Made by a program: the position numbers and the translations under genes. Positions 49,475-58,102 of a stretch of 64,000 nucleotides of DNA are shown here, piece by piece (within the stretch, counting starts at the first letter, position 1; every line of letters starts with the position of its first letter). The stretch is from an uncultured Prevotellaceae bacterium (lineage in GTDB: Bacteria > Bacteroidota > Bacteroidia > Bacteroidales > Muribaculaceae), in NCBI GenBank assembly GCA_900318255.1, contig ONJX01000009.1:1-64000 (forward strand). Direction: 5' to 3'. The notes below the pieces were generated by a model. That model had not been told where the DNA came from and did no database searches. It saw only the letters and a program-made list of their open reading frames with translations.

Positions 49475-52400
49475 TTACGGTTGAGGAATGGTGCTTGCTG
49501 GAGCTTGCTCGTTGCTGGTCTCGGGGACAGGTTGTGGGATGCTGTCGTGTTGCAACTCGTTGTTTTTGGACTTGTGCATCCACTTGAACAGGTCTTTTAA
49601 CGATGAGAGCTTGTGCTTCATCACAAAGCTGATGCCAGTCACTGTCACTTCGCCTTCGAGCACACTTTCCAGGCCCTTGTGCCTGAACAGGCGCAGGTAA
49701 CGGGTGCCAGTGGGGTTGAGCAAATACTCAAACGAGATGTCGCTGATGAGATTCTGCGAGAAGTTCTGCTCGCTGCTGGCCTCGGTGGAATATTCTCCAC
49801 CTACAGCGATTTTGAACCTCTCTCCAAACAACGACTTCGACAGGCGGTAGCTATAGCTTGTCTCTAGCCTGTTGCCTTTTTGTGTGCCTTCATATTGGTT
49901 GATGCCAAACGAGAGGTCAATGCCCTTGAGATTGTTGGCAGTCCAGTTATTGATTTGTGATTGCAAGAACGAGAATAGTGCACCAGTTGTAGAGAAATCG
50001 CCCGTGGGCAGTGAGCCCGAATAGGAGTTGTAGAGCAGCAGGTTGATGGCAGTTTGTGACCGTTGCGTCTCGGTCAAGGTCTGCAGCTCACTCTCCACAG
50101 TGGCATCGTTCTTGGCATCGAGGTCAAACTTCAGGTCGATGTTGCTTAGGGTATTTTTCAGCTCGGCAATGATGTCGAAGTCAACGAGCCTTGACCCGCT
50201 ACCGCTAGTGTTATTGACGCTGGTTCTGACTCTGTTAGTAGCTTTTAGGTTGAGTTGCGGGTTGAGCATTTCTCCATTCCAGGTGAGGCTGCTTCCTTCC
50301 ACCAGGTTGAATATCTTTTGGCTAATTACTGGTGGTGTGTATCTCACAACTCCCGAGGAGATGGTGTAAGTGCCTGAGAGGTGATCTTTTCCTGCAAAGT
50401 CCAGCAAGTATCTCAGTCGTCCAGAGCCATCGACAGTCACCCTGTCCTTTCCTTCGGGCTGAAGGAATGCGTTGATTTTTGCACCTTTTTCCACGTCGAT
50501 GTTTACCAGGACGTTCAGTGCTGATGGGGTGGTTCCACCAGTGATGATAGTCTCTTTGTACCAAGCCGTGTCGTTAGGATTTACAAAAGTCACCATTCCC
50601 TCGGTGGCACTGTGGTTGACTAGCGAGTTGACATCGTCTTGCATCACATAGGTAATGTTTGACCCCGATAGCAGTCTCACGTCGGCATTAACTGCAGTGA
50701 GGTTGTTTCGTGACTTGATGTTGCCGTCGATGTCGATAAATCCATCACCAAATATTTCAGAGAATCGCCTTTGCGTGCTTCCGAAGAATTGAATGTTCTT
50801 GCCCTTGAGGTCAAGATCCATCTTGATGTCATCAAACGACTTGAAATCTACCGAGCCGTTGAGGCGTGCAGCATTGTTGTTCAAGCCATAGATTTGATAG
50901 TTGTCAAAAACAATGACGTTGTCGTTGATGTCGATTTGCTTTTCTGACAGGCGTAGTGAGCTGCCATATCGTGGCAGTTTCACATAGGCGGTGTCGCTCA
51001 CGAGGTAGCCGTTCACGAGGGGTTGGTCGAGAGAGCCGTCAATGGTGAGCTCGCCGCCAGCAAAGCCATCGAGCAGAACCATTCTTCCTGGGATGAGAGG
51101 TGATATTTTTCTTATTGGGAACTTGTTGAGATCAACTTTCACATTAAGAGGATTAGTGGCGGTGCTGTCGCCAATCGCGCCATAGGCTAGTGCCACATCC
51201 GAGCCGTCGATGTTGAGGTTGGCGGTGATGTTGGTGCTCGAGTTTTGCGGGTCTAAAGTTAGATTGGTTCTTAGTTTGAAATCGCCCTCGGGCATGTGGT
51301 TGTAGGTGAACTTGCGCAGTTGCACTTCACCGTCACCTTCAAAGTTGCGGCCATCGTAGGACAGTTCTACGTCGGCATCCATAATTCCCGACACCGATTC
51401 CAGCGACGGCACTATCTTGGTCCACTCCTCAATTCTGAAGTTCTTAATGTTAGCGAGTATATTTTGCTTTCCCTCCACCTGAATGGGGTCGGTTTTAAGA
51501 GAGATGAGGCTGGAGTCTCTCGCCAGCGTGACGTCGGCTTCGAGCCGCTTGTCACCGAAGTCGAGCTTCACATAGTTGTCGTTGTTGAGATCCCATTTTT
51601 TATAGGCAATGATTGGCTGATCGGGCATGATGTTAGCTCTGATGACAGAGTCTTCTATGAATGCGTTAACCCCCAGGTGGTATCCAGTCTCATTGTCGAT
51701 GTTTTTTTGGCTGATGAGCATGTTCACGTTAGAGCCTTTGGCCGAGCCGGTGATATCCACTTGCGCCATGTCGTCCCACGACCCCTTTTTGTTTTCCATG
51801 CGCAAGTTGTAGTCTATGGTCCTGTCTTGCTCGTCGAGGTTGAGACTCAAGCGGTCAATGACGTGTGACCCGTAACCCAGGTTAGTGGCCTCGGCATGGG
51901 CATGGAGAGTGGAGTCCTTCGACAAATCGGCCTGCAAGTCTCTGAAGTCGATGTCCCATTTTCCCAAATAGCGTTGAATGATGCCGCTGGGTCCCATCTT
52001 CATTTTCAGATTAAACTGCGGTACTTCATCGGCAACCTCATTCACGTTGAGGTCAACCTTCTTGTATTGTTGCCCGGCAACTTCTAAGCAGCGGTCAAAA
52101 CTCTTCATCAGGTCGTTCACGCTGTGTGGCGAGTTGAAATCGACGTGATTGCTCTGCTCATTGAAACTCAATGATGATGAGCTGTTGTTGAGGTCGAATG
52201 AGATATCGGCTTTCTCGGTGAATATTCGCTCTTTGTCGAGGGTCCAGTCCAGCTCATTGAGCGTCATCGTGCCTTTGTATTCGTTGGATTTGGGGTTGAA
52301 TTGTCCATGCAGCTCAATATCGCCACTGCCGTTGCATGGCATGTCCATCAAGTTTAATGCCTGCAAGTCGAGGTCGCGTATGTTGCCCTTGAGGTTGACG

Positions 52401-54601
52401 TCGTAGGTGTCGCCCAGGATAGTGCCATTCACGTCGGCATAGACGTCGCAGTTGGGGTTTGCCGAGTTGATGTGCCCCTCAAAGGAGTTTCCGTCAAGGG
52501 AGATATTGCCTTTCAGGTCTTTATAGGCTTTATTGTTATAAACCACGCTCTGCAGGTCGATGTCGGCATTGATGCGTGTGTTGGGATTGAGGAGGTCAAA
52601 TTTTTGGCCTTTAGCTTTGACATCTGCTGTGAGGTTGTCCACGCCCAGCTGTGGAGCAATTTCTTGCACGGGGAAGGAGTTGAATGTGGCGTCGATGTCA
52701 TATCTCTCCGTCTTGGGGTCAAAGCTGCCCTTTGCCGCCATGTTGCCACGATTACGAGCATTGACTTTGGCGTCGAAGTGTGTGCCATTTAGCTTCACGT
52801 CGGCATCATAGTTGCGGTAGTGCTTGCCAGCATAGTCAATATCGTTGAGTTGTATCTGAGCGTTCACTGTGGTGTTGTCAGCCAGCAGGTCAAAGCCATG
52901 CCCGTCGGCCTTGATGTGAGCGCTCACAGTGTTCACATCCACTTGTGGCACCAGTTTCTTCACTGGCAAGGACTTGGCTGTGGCATCCACTGTGTAGCGG
53001 TCGCTGTTGAACTCATAGCTTCCTTTTCCCACGAGGCTGCCTCCCGATTTGAGTTTCATGTCGATGTTGCCAGCCACACTCTTGGGGTTATATTTGATAT
53101 TTCCCTTGAGGTTCATAGGCACCACATTCACCTGTTTTTGAAGGTCATTGTTGAGAAACTCTTTCTTGGCAAAATCAATGTTGTCGATATTGGCGTCGAG
53201 GTCCACGTCGGCTTGCAGCCGCGATGGGTCGGTGATGTTCTTAATGTTTCCATCAACTTTAGCCTTCACAAACCCAGGAATTTGCAGCTCACCGCCTGTG
53301 ATGTCGAGGTCGCGTGTGTTGCCCTCAAACTTGCCCTTGAATTTCACAGGATGATTCTTAGGTATGAATTTTGTGGCCCCCGCCATCGATGGCATCAACG
53401 TGCCTATTTCCCTCAGGTCAACTGTGGCGTCGGTAGTGATGTTCATGCTTCCCGTGGGGTTCTCGTCGATGGTGCTCATATCTACCTTTCCGTCGAGGTG
53501 GATGGTGCTGTTCTTGGTTTGGAGCGTGAAGTCCCTGGCCTGAATGTCTTGCGAGCTCACATCTACCTTGCCGTGGGCATCACGAATCTCAAGCCCGCCA
53601 CGCTCGCGGGCTCTGAGCTCTTTCAGGGGAACCGACACGATGGAGCCGCGGTTGTAGAAGTCGGTGACAGTGAAATCGAGGTCGCTCACTTCCACGTGGC
53701 TCATGTCCAGGCCTTTGCCAGGCGTCTTGCCTTTCTCGGCATAGACGGCGTGAGAGCCTTTGAGCACGATTGTGTCGCCGCGCACTGTCCATGGCACTGT
53801 GTCGCTTGGGTCTTCTATCTTTGGAGGTGTGGGGTAATGCTTCTCATAAGTTGTCGCTAGCTGCTTGCTCGGGTAGATATATTTGCAGTCGATGCTGTCA
53901 ACCTTGAGCGACTTGGCATCCACGGTGTGAAGTCCGGTATCAACAAGGCCGTCTTTGAGCTCGGCCCTTGCCAGGTGGGCCTCCATCTTGTGGATGGTGG
54001 GCTCCATAATCATGGAGTAGTCTATGTCGTTGAGAACAAGCTTGCCAGCCTGTATTCTCCATGGCTCAGCTTTGGTGGTGTCGCCGTCGTTATATGACTT
54101 GTGAGAGTAGAGCGCTAGCTGCACTTTACCTCCCGTGAGCTCTCCATCGAGCAGGTTGATTTTGTGGCTGTCGAGGTTGATGTCGGCGCCGGTGAGGCGG
54201 CAGTGCTTCACGTCGGCGCGCAGCAGCATCGAGGCGTCTCCAGTGACGAGGCGGTACTTGCCGTCTTCGAGCGTGGCTTCATCAATCTCAAAGCGCTTGT
54301 TGAGCAGTGGCTTCACAGCCACATCGGCGGTGAGCCGCTTTGCCACCACCATGGTGTCGCCATGCTCATCGAGCAGCGTCATGTCATCGATGGCGATATC
54401 GAGCGGGAACTTGACCAGTATCCTGCCTATGCTCAAGTCCATGCCTGTCTTTTCCTTCACATAGTGGCAAGCAATGTCCTTGGCTTTGTTCTGCACCCAG
54501 GGAATGTAGAGCAAGAAAGGCAGCGCTATGATGAGCACCAGCAGGATGCCGAGTATCCATTTCAGCACCTTCCAAATCTTATGTGATATTGTCTTTCCCA
54601 A
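49475..54601 (-). CDS. TamB-like translocation/assembly module protein
   Basis: A 1708-residue protein with an N-terminal inner-membrane anchor (~12-34), AsmA-like N-terminal region and a very long beta-rich body made of repeated ~120-residue units (VNAQIQLNDIDYAGKHYRNYDADVKLNG, INADIDLQSVVYNNKAYKDLKGNISLDG). The body is expected to form a periplasm-spanning hydrophobic groove. The C-terminal DUF490 domain (~1330-1660) has NLLLYNSYSGSLP and LETSYSYRLSKSLFGERFKIAVGGEY. Such proteins shuttle lipids or help assemble outer-membrane proteins. tamA starts 16 nt after its stop, so the two form an operon. A low-complexity Pro/Gln tail ends it. Confidence 0.93.
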   Translation of the reverse strand: MGKTISHKIWKVLKWILGILLVLIIALPFLLYIPWVQNKAKDIACHYVKEKTGMDLSIGRILVKFPLDIAIDDMTLLDEHGDTMVVAKRLTADVAVKPLLNKRFEIDEATLEDGKYRLVTGDASMLLRADVKHCRLTGADINLDSHKINLLDGELTGGKVQLALYSHKSYNDGDTTKAEPWRIQAGKLVLNDIDYSMIMEPTIHKMEAHLARAELKDGLVDTGLHTVDAKSLKVDSIDCKYIYPSKQLATTYEKHYPTPPKIEDPSDTVPWTVRGDTIVLKGSHAVYAEKGKTPGKGLDMSHVEVSDLDFTVTDFYNRGSIVSVPLKELRARERGGLEIRDAHGKVDVSSQDIQARDFTLQTKNSTIHLDGKVDMSTIDENPTGSMNITTDATVDLREIGTLMPSMAGATKFIPKNHPVKFKGKFEGNTRDLDITGGELQIPGFVKAKVDGNIKNITDPSRLQADVDLDANIDNIDFAKKEFLNNDLQKQVNVVPMNLKGNIKYNPKSVAGNIDMKLKSGGSLVGKGSYEFNSDRYTVDATAKSLPVKKLVPQVDVNTVSAHIKADGHGFDLLADNTTVNAQIQLNDIDYAGKHYRNYDADVKLNGTHFDAKVNARNRGNMAAKGSFDPKTERYDIDATFNSFPVQEIAPQLGVDNLTADVKAKGQKFDLLNPNTRINADIDLQSVVYNNKAYKDLKGNISLDGNSFEGHINSANPNCDVYADVNGTILGDTYDVNLKGNIRDLDLQALNLMDMPCNGSGDIELHGQFNPKSNEYKGTMTLNELDWTLDKERIFTEKADISFDLNNSSSSLSFNEQSNHVDFNSPHSVNDLMKSFDRCLEVAGQQYKKVDLNVNEVADEVPQFNLKMKMGPSGIIQRYLGKWDIDFRDLQADLSKDSTLHAHAEATNLGYGSHVIDRLSLNLDEQDRTIDYNLRMENKKGSWDDMAQVDITGSAKGSNVNMLISQKNIDNETGYHLGVNAFIEDSVIRANIMPDQPIIAYKKWDLNNDNYVKLDFGDKRLEADVTLARDSSLISLKTDPIQVEGKQNILANIKNFRIEEWTKIVPSLESVSGIMDADVELSYDGRNFEGDGEVQLRKFTYNHMPEGDFKLRTNLTLDPQNSSTNITANLNIDGSDVALAYGAIGDSTATNPLNVKVDLNKFPIRKISPLIPGRMVLLDGFAGGELTIDGSLDQPLVNGYLVSDTAYVKLPRYGSSLRLSEKQIDINDNVIVFDNYQIYGLNNNAARLNGSVDFKSFDDIKMDLDLKGKNIQFFGSTQRRFSEIFGDGFIDIDGNIKSRNNLTAVNADVRLLSGSNITYVMQDDVNSLVNHSATEGMVTFVNPNDTAWYKETIITGGTTPSALNVLVNIDVEKGAKINAFLQPEGKDRVTVDGSGRLRYLLDFAGKDHLSGTYTISSGVVRYTPPVISQKIFNLVEGSSLTWNGEMLNPQLNLKATNRVRTSVNNTSGSGSRLVDFDIIAELKNTLSNIDLKFDLDAKNDATVESELQTLTETQRSQTAINLLLYNSYSGSLPTGDFSTTGALFSFLQSQINNWTANNLKGIDLSFGINQYEGTQKGNRLETSYSYRLSKSLFGERFKIAVGGEYSTEASSEQNFSQNLISDISFEYLLNPTGTRYLRLFRHKGLESVLEGEVTVTGISFVMKHKLSSLKDLFKWMHKSKNNELQHDSIPQPVPETSNEQAPASTIPQP

Positions 54602-54804
54602 CTCTTAACAAGCTAAAATATTGCAATTTATGCAAACGACATCAACAAAAATGATGCCAATAAGTCTAATTTAACTTACAAAAATAGAAAAAAACTTTGA
54701 AAAACATTCATTTTTTTCAATGAAATGGTGTTTTTTTAGTTTTTTGCTTGCACTTTCGGGAAATGAACCATAAACCGGTGAGCAAGTTGACAACTTGCGA
54801 AACT

Positions 54805-56196
54805 TTAACCGATTATTGAGAATGGATTATTGGGCAGGCGAGTGCTCAAGATGCGCCAAGATTTTGGATAGAGGTTGTTGGCTCGGTTGCCCAGGTTGTT
54901 GACGAAGCCCAGGGTGGCGTTTTTATAAGCTATCAGGACAAACCCCCGTGGAGCATTGATGGTGATGGCCTGGCCACGTAGGTAGGCTATTGCGGTGGTG
55001 TAATCTACCTGGCATTTCTCGAATGAGCCATCACAGAGCAGTGGCGACATGGCGAGCTGGTGAGACGGGACGATTTTGTTTCCTTTAATGTTCCCAATCT
55101 CTAGGTTTAAGCCTTTAATTATATGCAATTTATCATTGCTGACTATTGTGTGTGTTATATCTTTGCTGGTTGCAATCACGGCGCCATTTTGCTCGCTTAT
55201 TTCATAATTGCCGTTAAGCCATGATGACGCTTCTTTGGGCACCATGGAGGTGTGATTTTGCTTTTTTTGTTTTTGGGTCTTAAGATGAGCGTTATCAGTT
55301 ATGCTTTGAGAATTATTGTTTTTCCTGAGCACGCACAGGAAGAGCCCCTCGCCGCGGGTGCGGTGCGGCAGGAAGCGGTAGCAAGGGATGTCGCTGCCAG
55401 AGAGGTCGCCAGTGATGTTCCATGACTGTTCAACAGGAACCTCTACAAAGCTGGCACCCAATTCGTTGGCGATATAAAGCGCCATGCGCTCGTTCTCGTC
55501 GATATTATAGGTGCAGGTGCTGTAGATGAGCAGTCCTCCAGGCTTGAGGGCTGGCCAGATGTCGCTGAGAATCTCACGCTGTCGTGCAGCGCATTGTGCC
55601 ACAAGTTGTGGTGACCATTGCGCGATGGCCTCGTCGTCTTTTCGAAACATTCCCTCGCCGCTGCAAGGCACGTCGGCAGCGATGACATCGAAGGCGTTTT
55701 CAAGCTTGCCTAGAGTTTTTGGCGCGTCGTTGGTCACCATGCAGTTGTTGGCTCCCCACTTGACGACGTTCTCGCGCAGCACTTGCGCCCGTGTGGGCAC
55801 TATCTCGTTGGCGACCACCACGCTTCGCTGCGGCAACGCCTGCAAGGCGGCAGTGGTCTTGCCACCTGGCGCGGCGCACAGGTCAAGATAGGTGACTGGC
55901 TTGTTGACCAGGCTCTTTATCACATGGTAGATGAACATCGACGAGGCATCTTGCACATAGTAGCTACCGGCATGGAAGTGCGGGTCGCTGGTGAACTGCG
56001 GTCGCTGGCTCAAATAGGCGCCCATCTCGCACCAGGGGACACGCTCGAGCGAGGCTGGCGGCAAGAAGCCCTTGCTGTCGTTGAATCTCACCGCCACTAC
56101 CGGCTCACTGCTCTCAATGGCGTGCAGCATGGCACTTGCCTCGTCACCAGGCAAGAGGCCGTGGATTTGCTGAATAAAATGCTCACTTAGGTTCAT
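54805..56196 (-). CDS. RsmF/NOL1-NOP2-Sun-family rRNA m5C methyltransferase
   Basis: A 463-residue enzyme that methylates cytosine-5 in rRNA. The SAM-binding core (~95-290) has YLDLCAAPGGKTTAALQAL (motif I), the catalytic cysteine pair in ADVPCSGEGMFRKDD and YSTCTYNIDENE, and the Lys-Pro-Gly-Gly stretch. The C-terminal part (~310-463) holds the RsmF-type RNA-binding domains (HIIKGLNLEIGNIKGNKIVPSHQLAMS, GFVLIAYKNATLGFVNNLGNRANNLYP). The start codon follows a promoter -7 box by 4 nt. Confidence 0.92.
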   Translation of the reverse strand: MNLSEHFIQQIHGLLPGDEASAMLHAIESSEPVVAVRFNDSKGFLPPASLERVPWCEMGAYLSQRPQFTSDPHFHAGSYYVQDASSMFIYHVIKSLVNKPVTYLDLCAAPGGKTTAALQALPQRSVVVANEIVPTRAQVLRENVVKWGANNCMVTNDAPKTLGKLENAFDVIAADVPCSGEGMFRKDDEAIAQWSPQLVAQCAARQREILSDIWPALKPGGLLIYSTCTYNIDENERMALYIANELGASFVEVPVEQSWNITGDLSGSDIPCYRFLPHRTRGEGLFLCVLRKNNNSQSITDNAHLKTQKQKKQNHTSMVPKEASSWLNGNYEISEQNGAVIATSKDITHTIVSNDKLHIIKGLNLEIGNIKGNKIVPSHQLAMSPLLCDGSFEKCQVDYTTAIAYLRGQAITINAPRGFVLIAYKNATLGFVNNLGNRANNLYPKSWRILSTRLPNNPFSIIG

Positions 56197-56200
56197 AGTG

Positions 56201-56208
56201 CAAAAGTA
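56201..56208 (-). promoter_or_regulatory. -7 box of rsmF, predicted leaderless
   Basis: The minus strand reads TACTTTTG-CACT-ATG. The start codon lies where transcription should begin. The -33 region is AT-rich with no clear TTTG. Confidence 0.5.
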
Positions 56209-56446
56209 GTAAAAAGTTTTGAGTTTCTTGTTTTTTTTCTAGAACTTCTAGATTTTATAGATAATCTAGGCTTTATAGATTTTCTAGCGAAGTGCTTAAC
56301 TCCGCTATATTTAAACACTAACAGTAAACTTACATCGCACACGCACACTTTTTCCCTAAAAAATGCAAAAAAAAGAGTGGATATAGGTTGTGATAGGAAT
56401 AAAATATTTAATTTCGTAGTATTATTAATTTTAAAACAAGATCTCT

Positions 56447-57967
56447 ATGAAGAAGTTCTCAAAAATTATTCTTGCTATTGCTATTGCAGTTATTGCTGCT
56501 GCTAATGTGCAGGCCGAGCACTTGATTGTGATTAGTGCTAACGACACTCATAGCCAGATTGAGCCAAACGGTGATTTGGGCGGATTGTTCCGTCATCGGG
56601 CTGCTATGGACGAGATACGCCGCAACAACAAGAACGTGATTGCCGTTCATGCCGGCGATGCCGTGCAAGGCACATTGTATTTCTCTCTGTTTAGGGGCGA
56701 GGTGGAATATGCCGCTATCGACAGCCTGGGTTACGACATGATTATCGTGGGCAATCATGAGTTTGACAACGGCATCGACGAGCTCGCCAAGTATTATAAG
56801 AATATCAAGGCGGTGAAGCTCAGTGCCAACTATGACTTCAGCAACACGCCACTTGCCGATGTGCTACAGCCCTATAGCATCCGCACCGTTGAGGGCAAGC
56901 GCATAGGTTTCTTTGGCATCAACGTTGATCCTAAGGGCCTTATCAGTGACGACAAATATAAAGGTCTGGTTTATCTTGACAACGCCGTGGTTGCCGATGC
57001 CACCGCCAAATACCTCAAGGAAGTGCAGAAGGTGGATTTCACCGTGATGGTGTCGCACATTGGGTATTATCCCGAGACTGTGGGACTGGTGGGGGATTCT
57101 ATCATTGCCACTAAGTCGCATTACATCGACATGATAGTGGGTGGTCACACTCACACACTGCTTGAGCCTGGTGACCCTCGCACTAAGGTGCGCAATGCCG
57201 ATGGCAAGATCATAACCATCGGGCAGAATGGCAAGACCGGTAAGTACATTGGCACTTATGATATCGACCTTGATGACTTCAGTGTAAAGTATGGTCTAGT
57301 GAAGCTCGACAAGAGTTTTGATGCTAAGGCCAATTATCCTGCAATGAGGGCCTGGCTTGCTCCTTACAAGTTTAAGGTTGACAGCGTGATGAACAATGTG
57401 CTTGGTACCTCGGCCCTCGCCATGAAAGATGGCAGCATAGAGTCGCAAAACTGGCTGTGCGACGCTGTGATGGAGATGATGCCCGGCATCACAGGCTTCA
57501 AGAAGATTGACGGCGTGATAATGAACAAAGGTGGCATCCGCCAGTCGATGCCCAAGGGCAATGTCACCGAGGGCTTGATAGGCTCGATGTTCCCCTTCGA
57601 CAACCGCTTTGTGGTAGTGGAGGTGACAGGTGCCGATCTGCTAGAGGCTCTGAGGGTGATGGCCACTCGCGGCGGTGATGCCCTGAGTAAGGAATTCTAT
57701 GTGGAATACACTGGTGATGAGAGCAATCCTAAGATTACGACGGCAAAGCTGGGCGGCAAGAAAATCAACCCAAACAAGAAATACCTGATAGGCACTATCG
57801 ACTACCTTGCTAATGGTGGTGACCACATGGACGCCCTTGGCAAAGGGGCACGACCCTTTGTTGACACAGTCCCCTATGGCGAGCACATGAAGAGCTACAT
57901 CAAGCAGCTCACCCGCTCAGGCCGCGTGGTTAATGCTACTGATGTCCCACGCATGAAAAAGAAATAG
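56447..57967 (+). CDS. 5'-nucleotidase/UshA-family metallophosphoesterase
   Basis: A 506-residue exported enzyme. A signal peptide (~1-23, ending VQA) precedes the metallophosphatase domain (~25-255): ISANDTHSQIEPNG, AGDAVQGTLYFSLFRG, GNHEFDNGIDELA, VSHIGYYPETVGL and VGGHTHTLLEPGD contain the two-metal His/Asp/Asn ligands. The C-terminal 5'-nucleotidase domain (~300-490) has NWLCDAVMEMMPG, NKGGIRQSMPKGNVTEG and YLANGGDHMDALGKG. It hydrolyses nucleotides or nucleotide sugars in the periplasm for phosphate and nucleoside salvage. A repeat element separates it from the next gene. Confidence 0.92.
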   Translation: MKKFSKIILAIAIAVIAAANVQAEHLIVISANDTHSQIEPNGDLGGLFRHRAAMDEIRRNNKNVIAVHAGDAVQGTLYFSLFRGEVEYAAIDSLGYDMIIVGNHEFDNGIDELAKYYKNIKAVKLSANYDFSNTPLADVLQPYSIRTVEGKRIGFFGINVDPKGLISDDKYKGLVYLDNAVVADATAKYLKEVQKVDFTVMVSHIGYYPETVGLVGDSIIATKSHYIDMIVGGHTHTLLEPGDPRTKVRNADGKIITIGQNGKTGKYIGTYDIDLDDFSVKYGLVKLDKSFDAKANYPAMRAWLAPYKFKVDSVMNNVLGTSALAMKDGSIESQNWLCDAVMEMMPGITGFKKIDGVIMNKGGIRQSMPKGNVTEGLIGSMFPFDNRFVVVEVTGADLLEALRVMATRGGDALSKEFYVEYTGDESNPKITTAKLGGKKINPNKKYLIGTIDYLANGGDHMDALGKGARPFVDTVPYGEHMKSYIKQLTRSGRVVNATDVPRMKKK

Positions 57968-57969
57968 CT

Positions 57970-58087
57970 GTGTAGGGACAAGGCGTGTCTTGCCTTTGTA
58001 AGTGTTAAGTGTAAAATGTTAAGTGTTAAGTAGGGACAAGGCGTGCCTTGTCCGTGAAGTGCGACGGCTACTGTTGCCTTGTCAGCT
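57970..58087. repeat. GGACAAGGC composite element, locus 4
   Basis: It contains GTAGGGACAAGGCGTGTC (degenerate), GTTAAGTGTAAAATG runs, GTAGGGACAAGGCGTGCC...TTGTCC, GTGAAGTGCGACGGCTACT and GTTGCCTTGTCAGCT. The palindromic core has perfect 9-bp arms. The GH3 fusion gene starts 16 nt beyond its end. Confidence 0.85.
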
Positions 58088-58102
58088 AAAATACTTAAAG
58101 AA

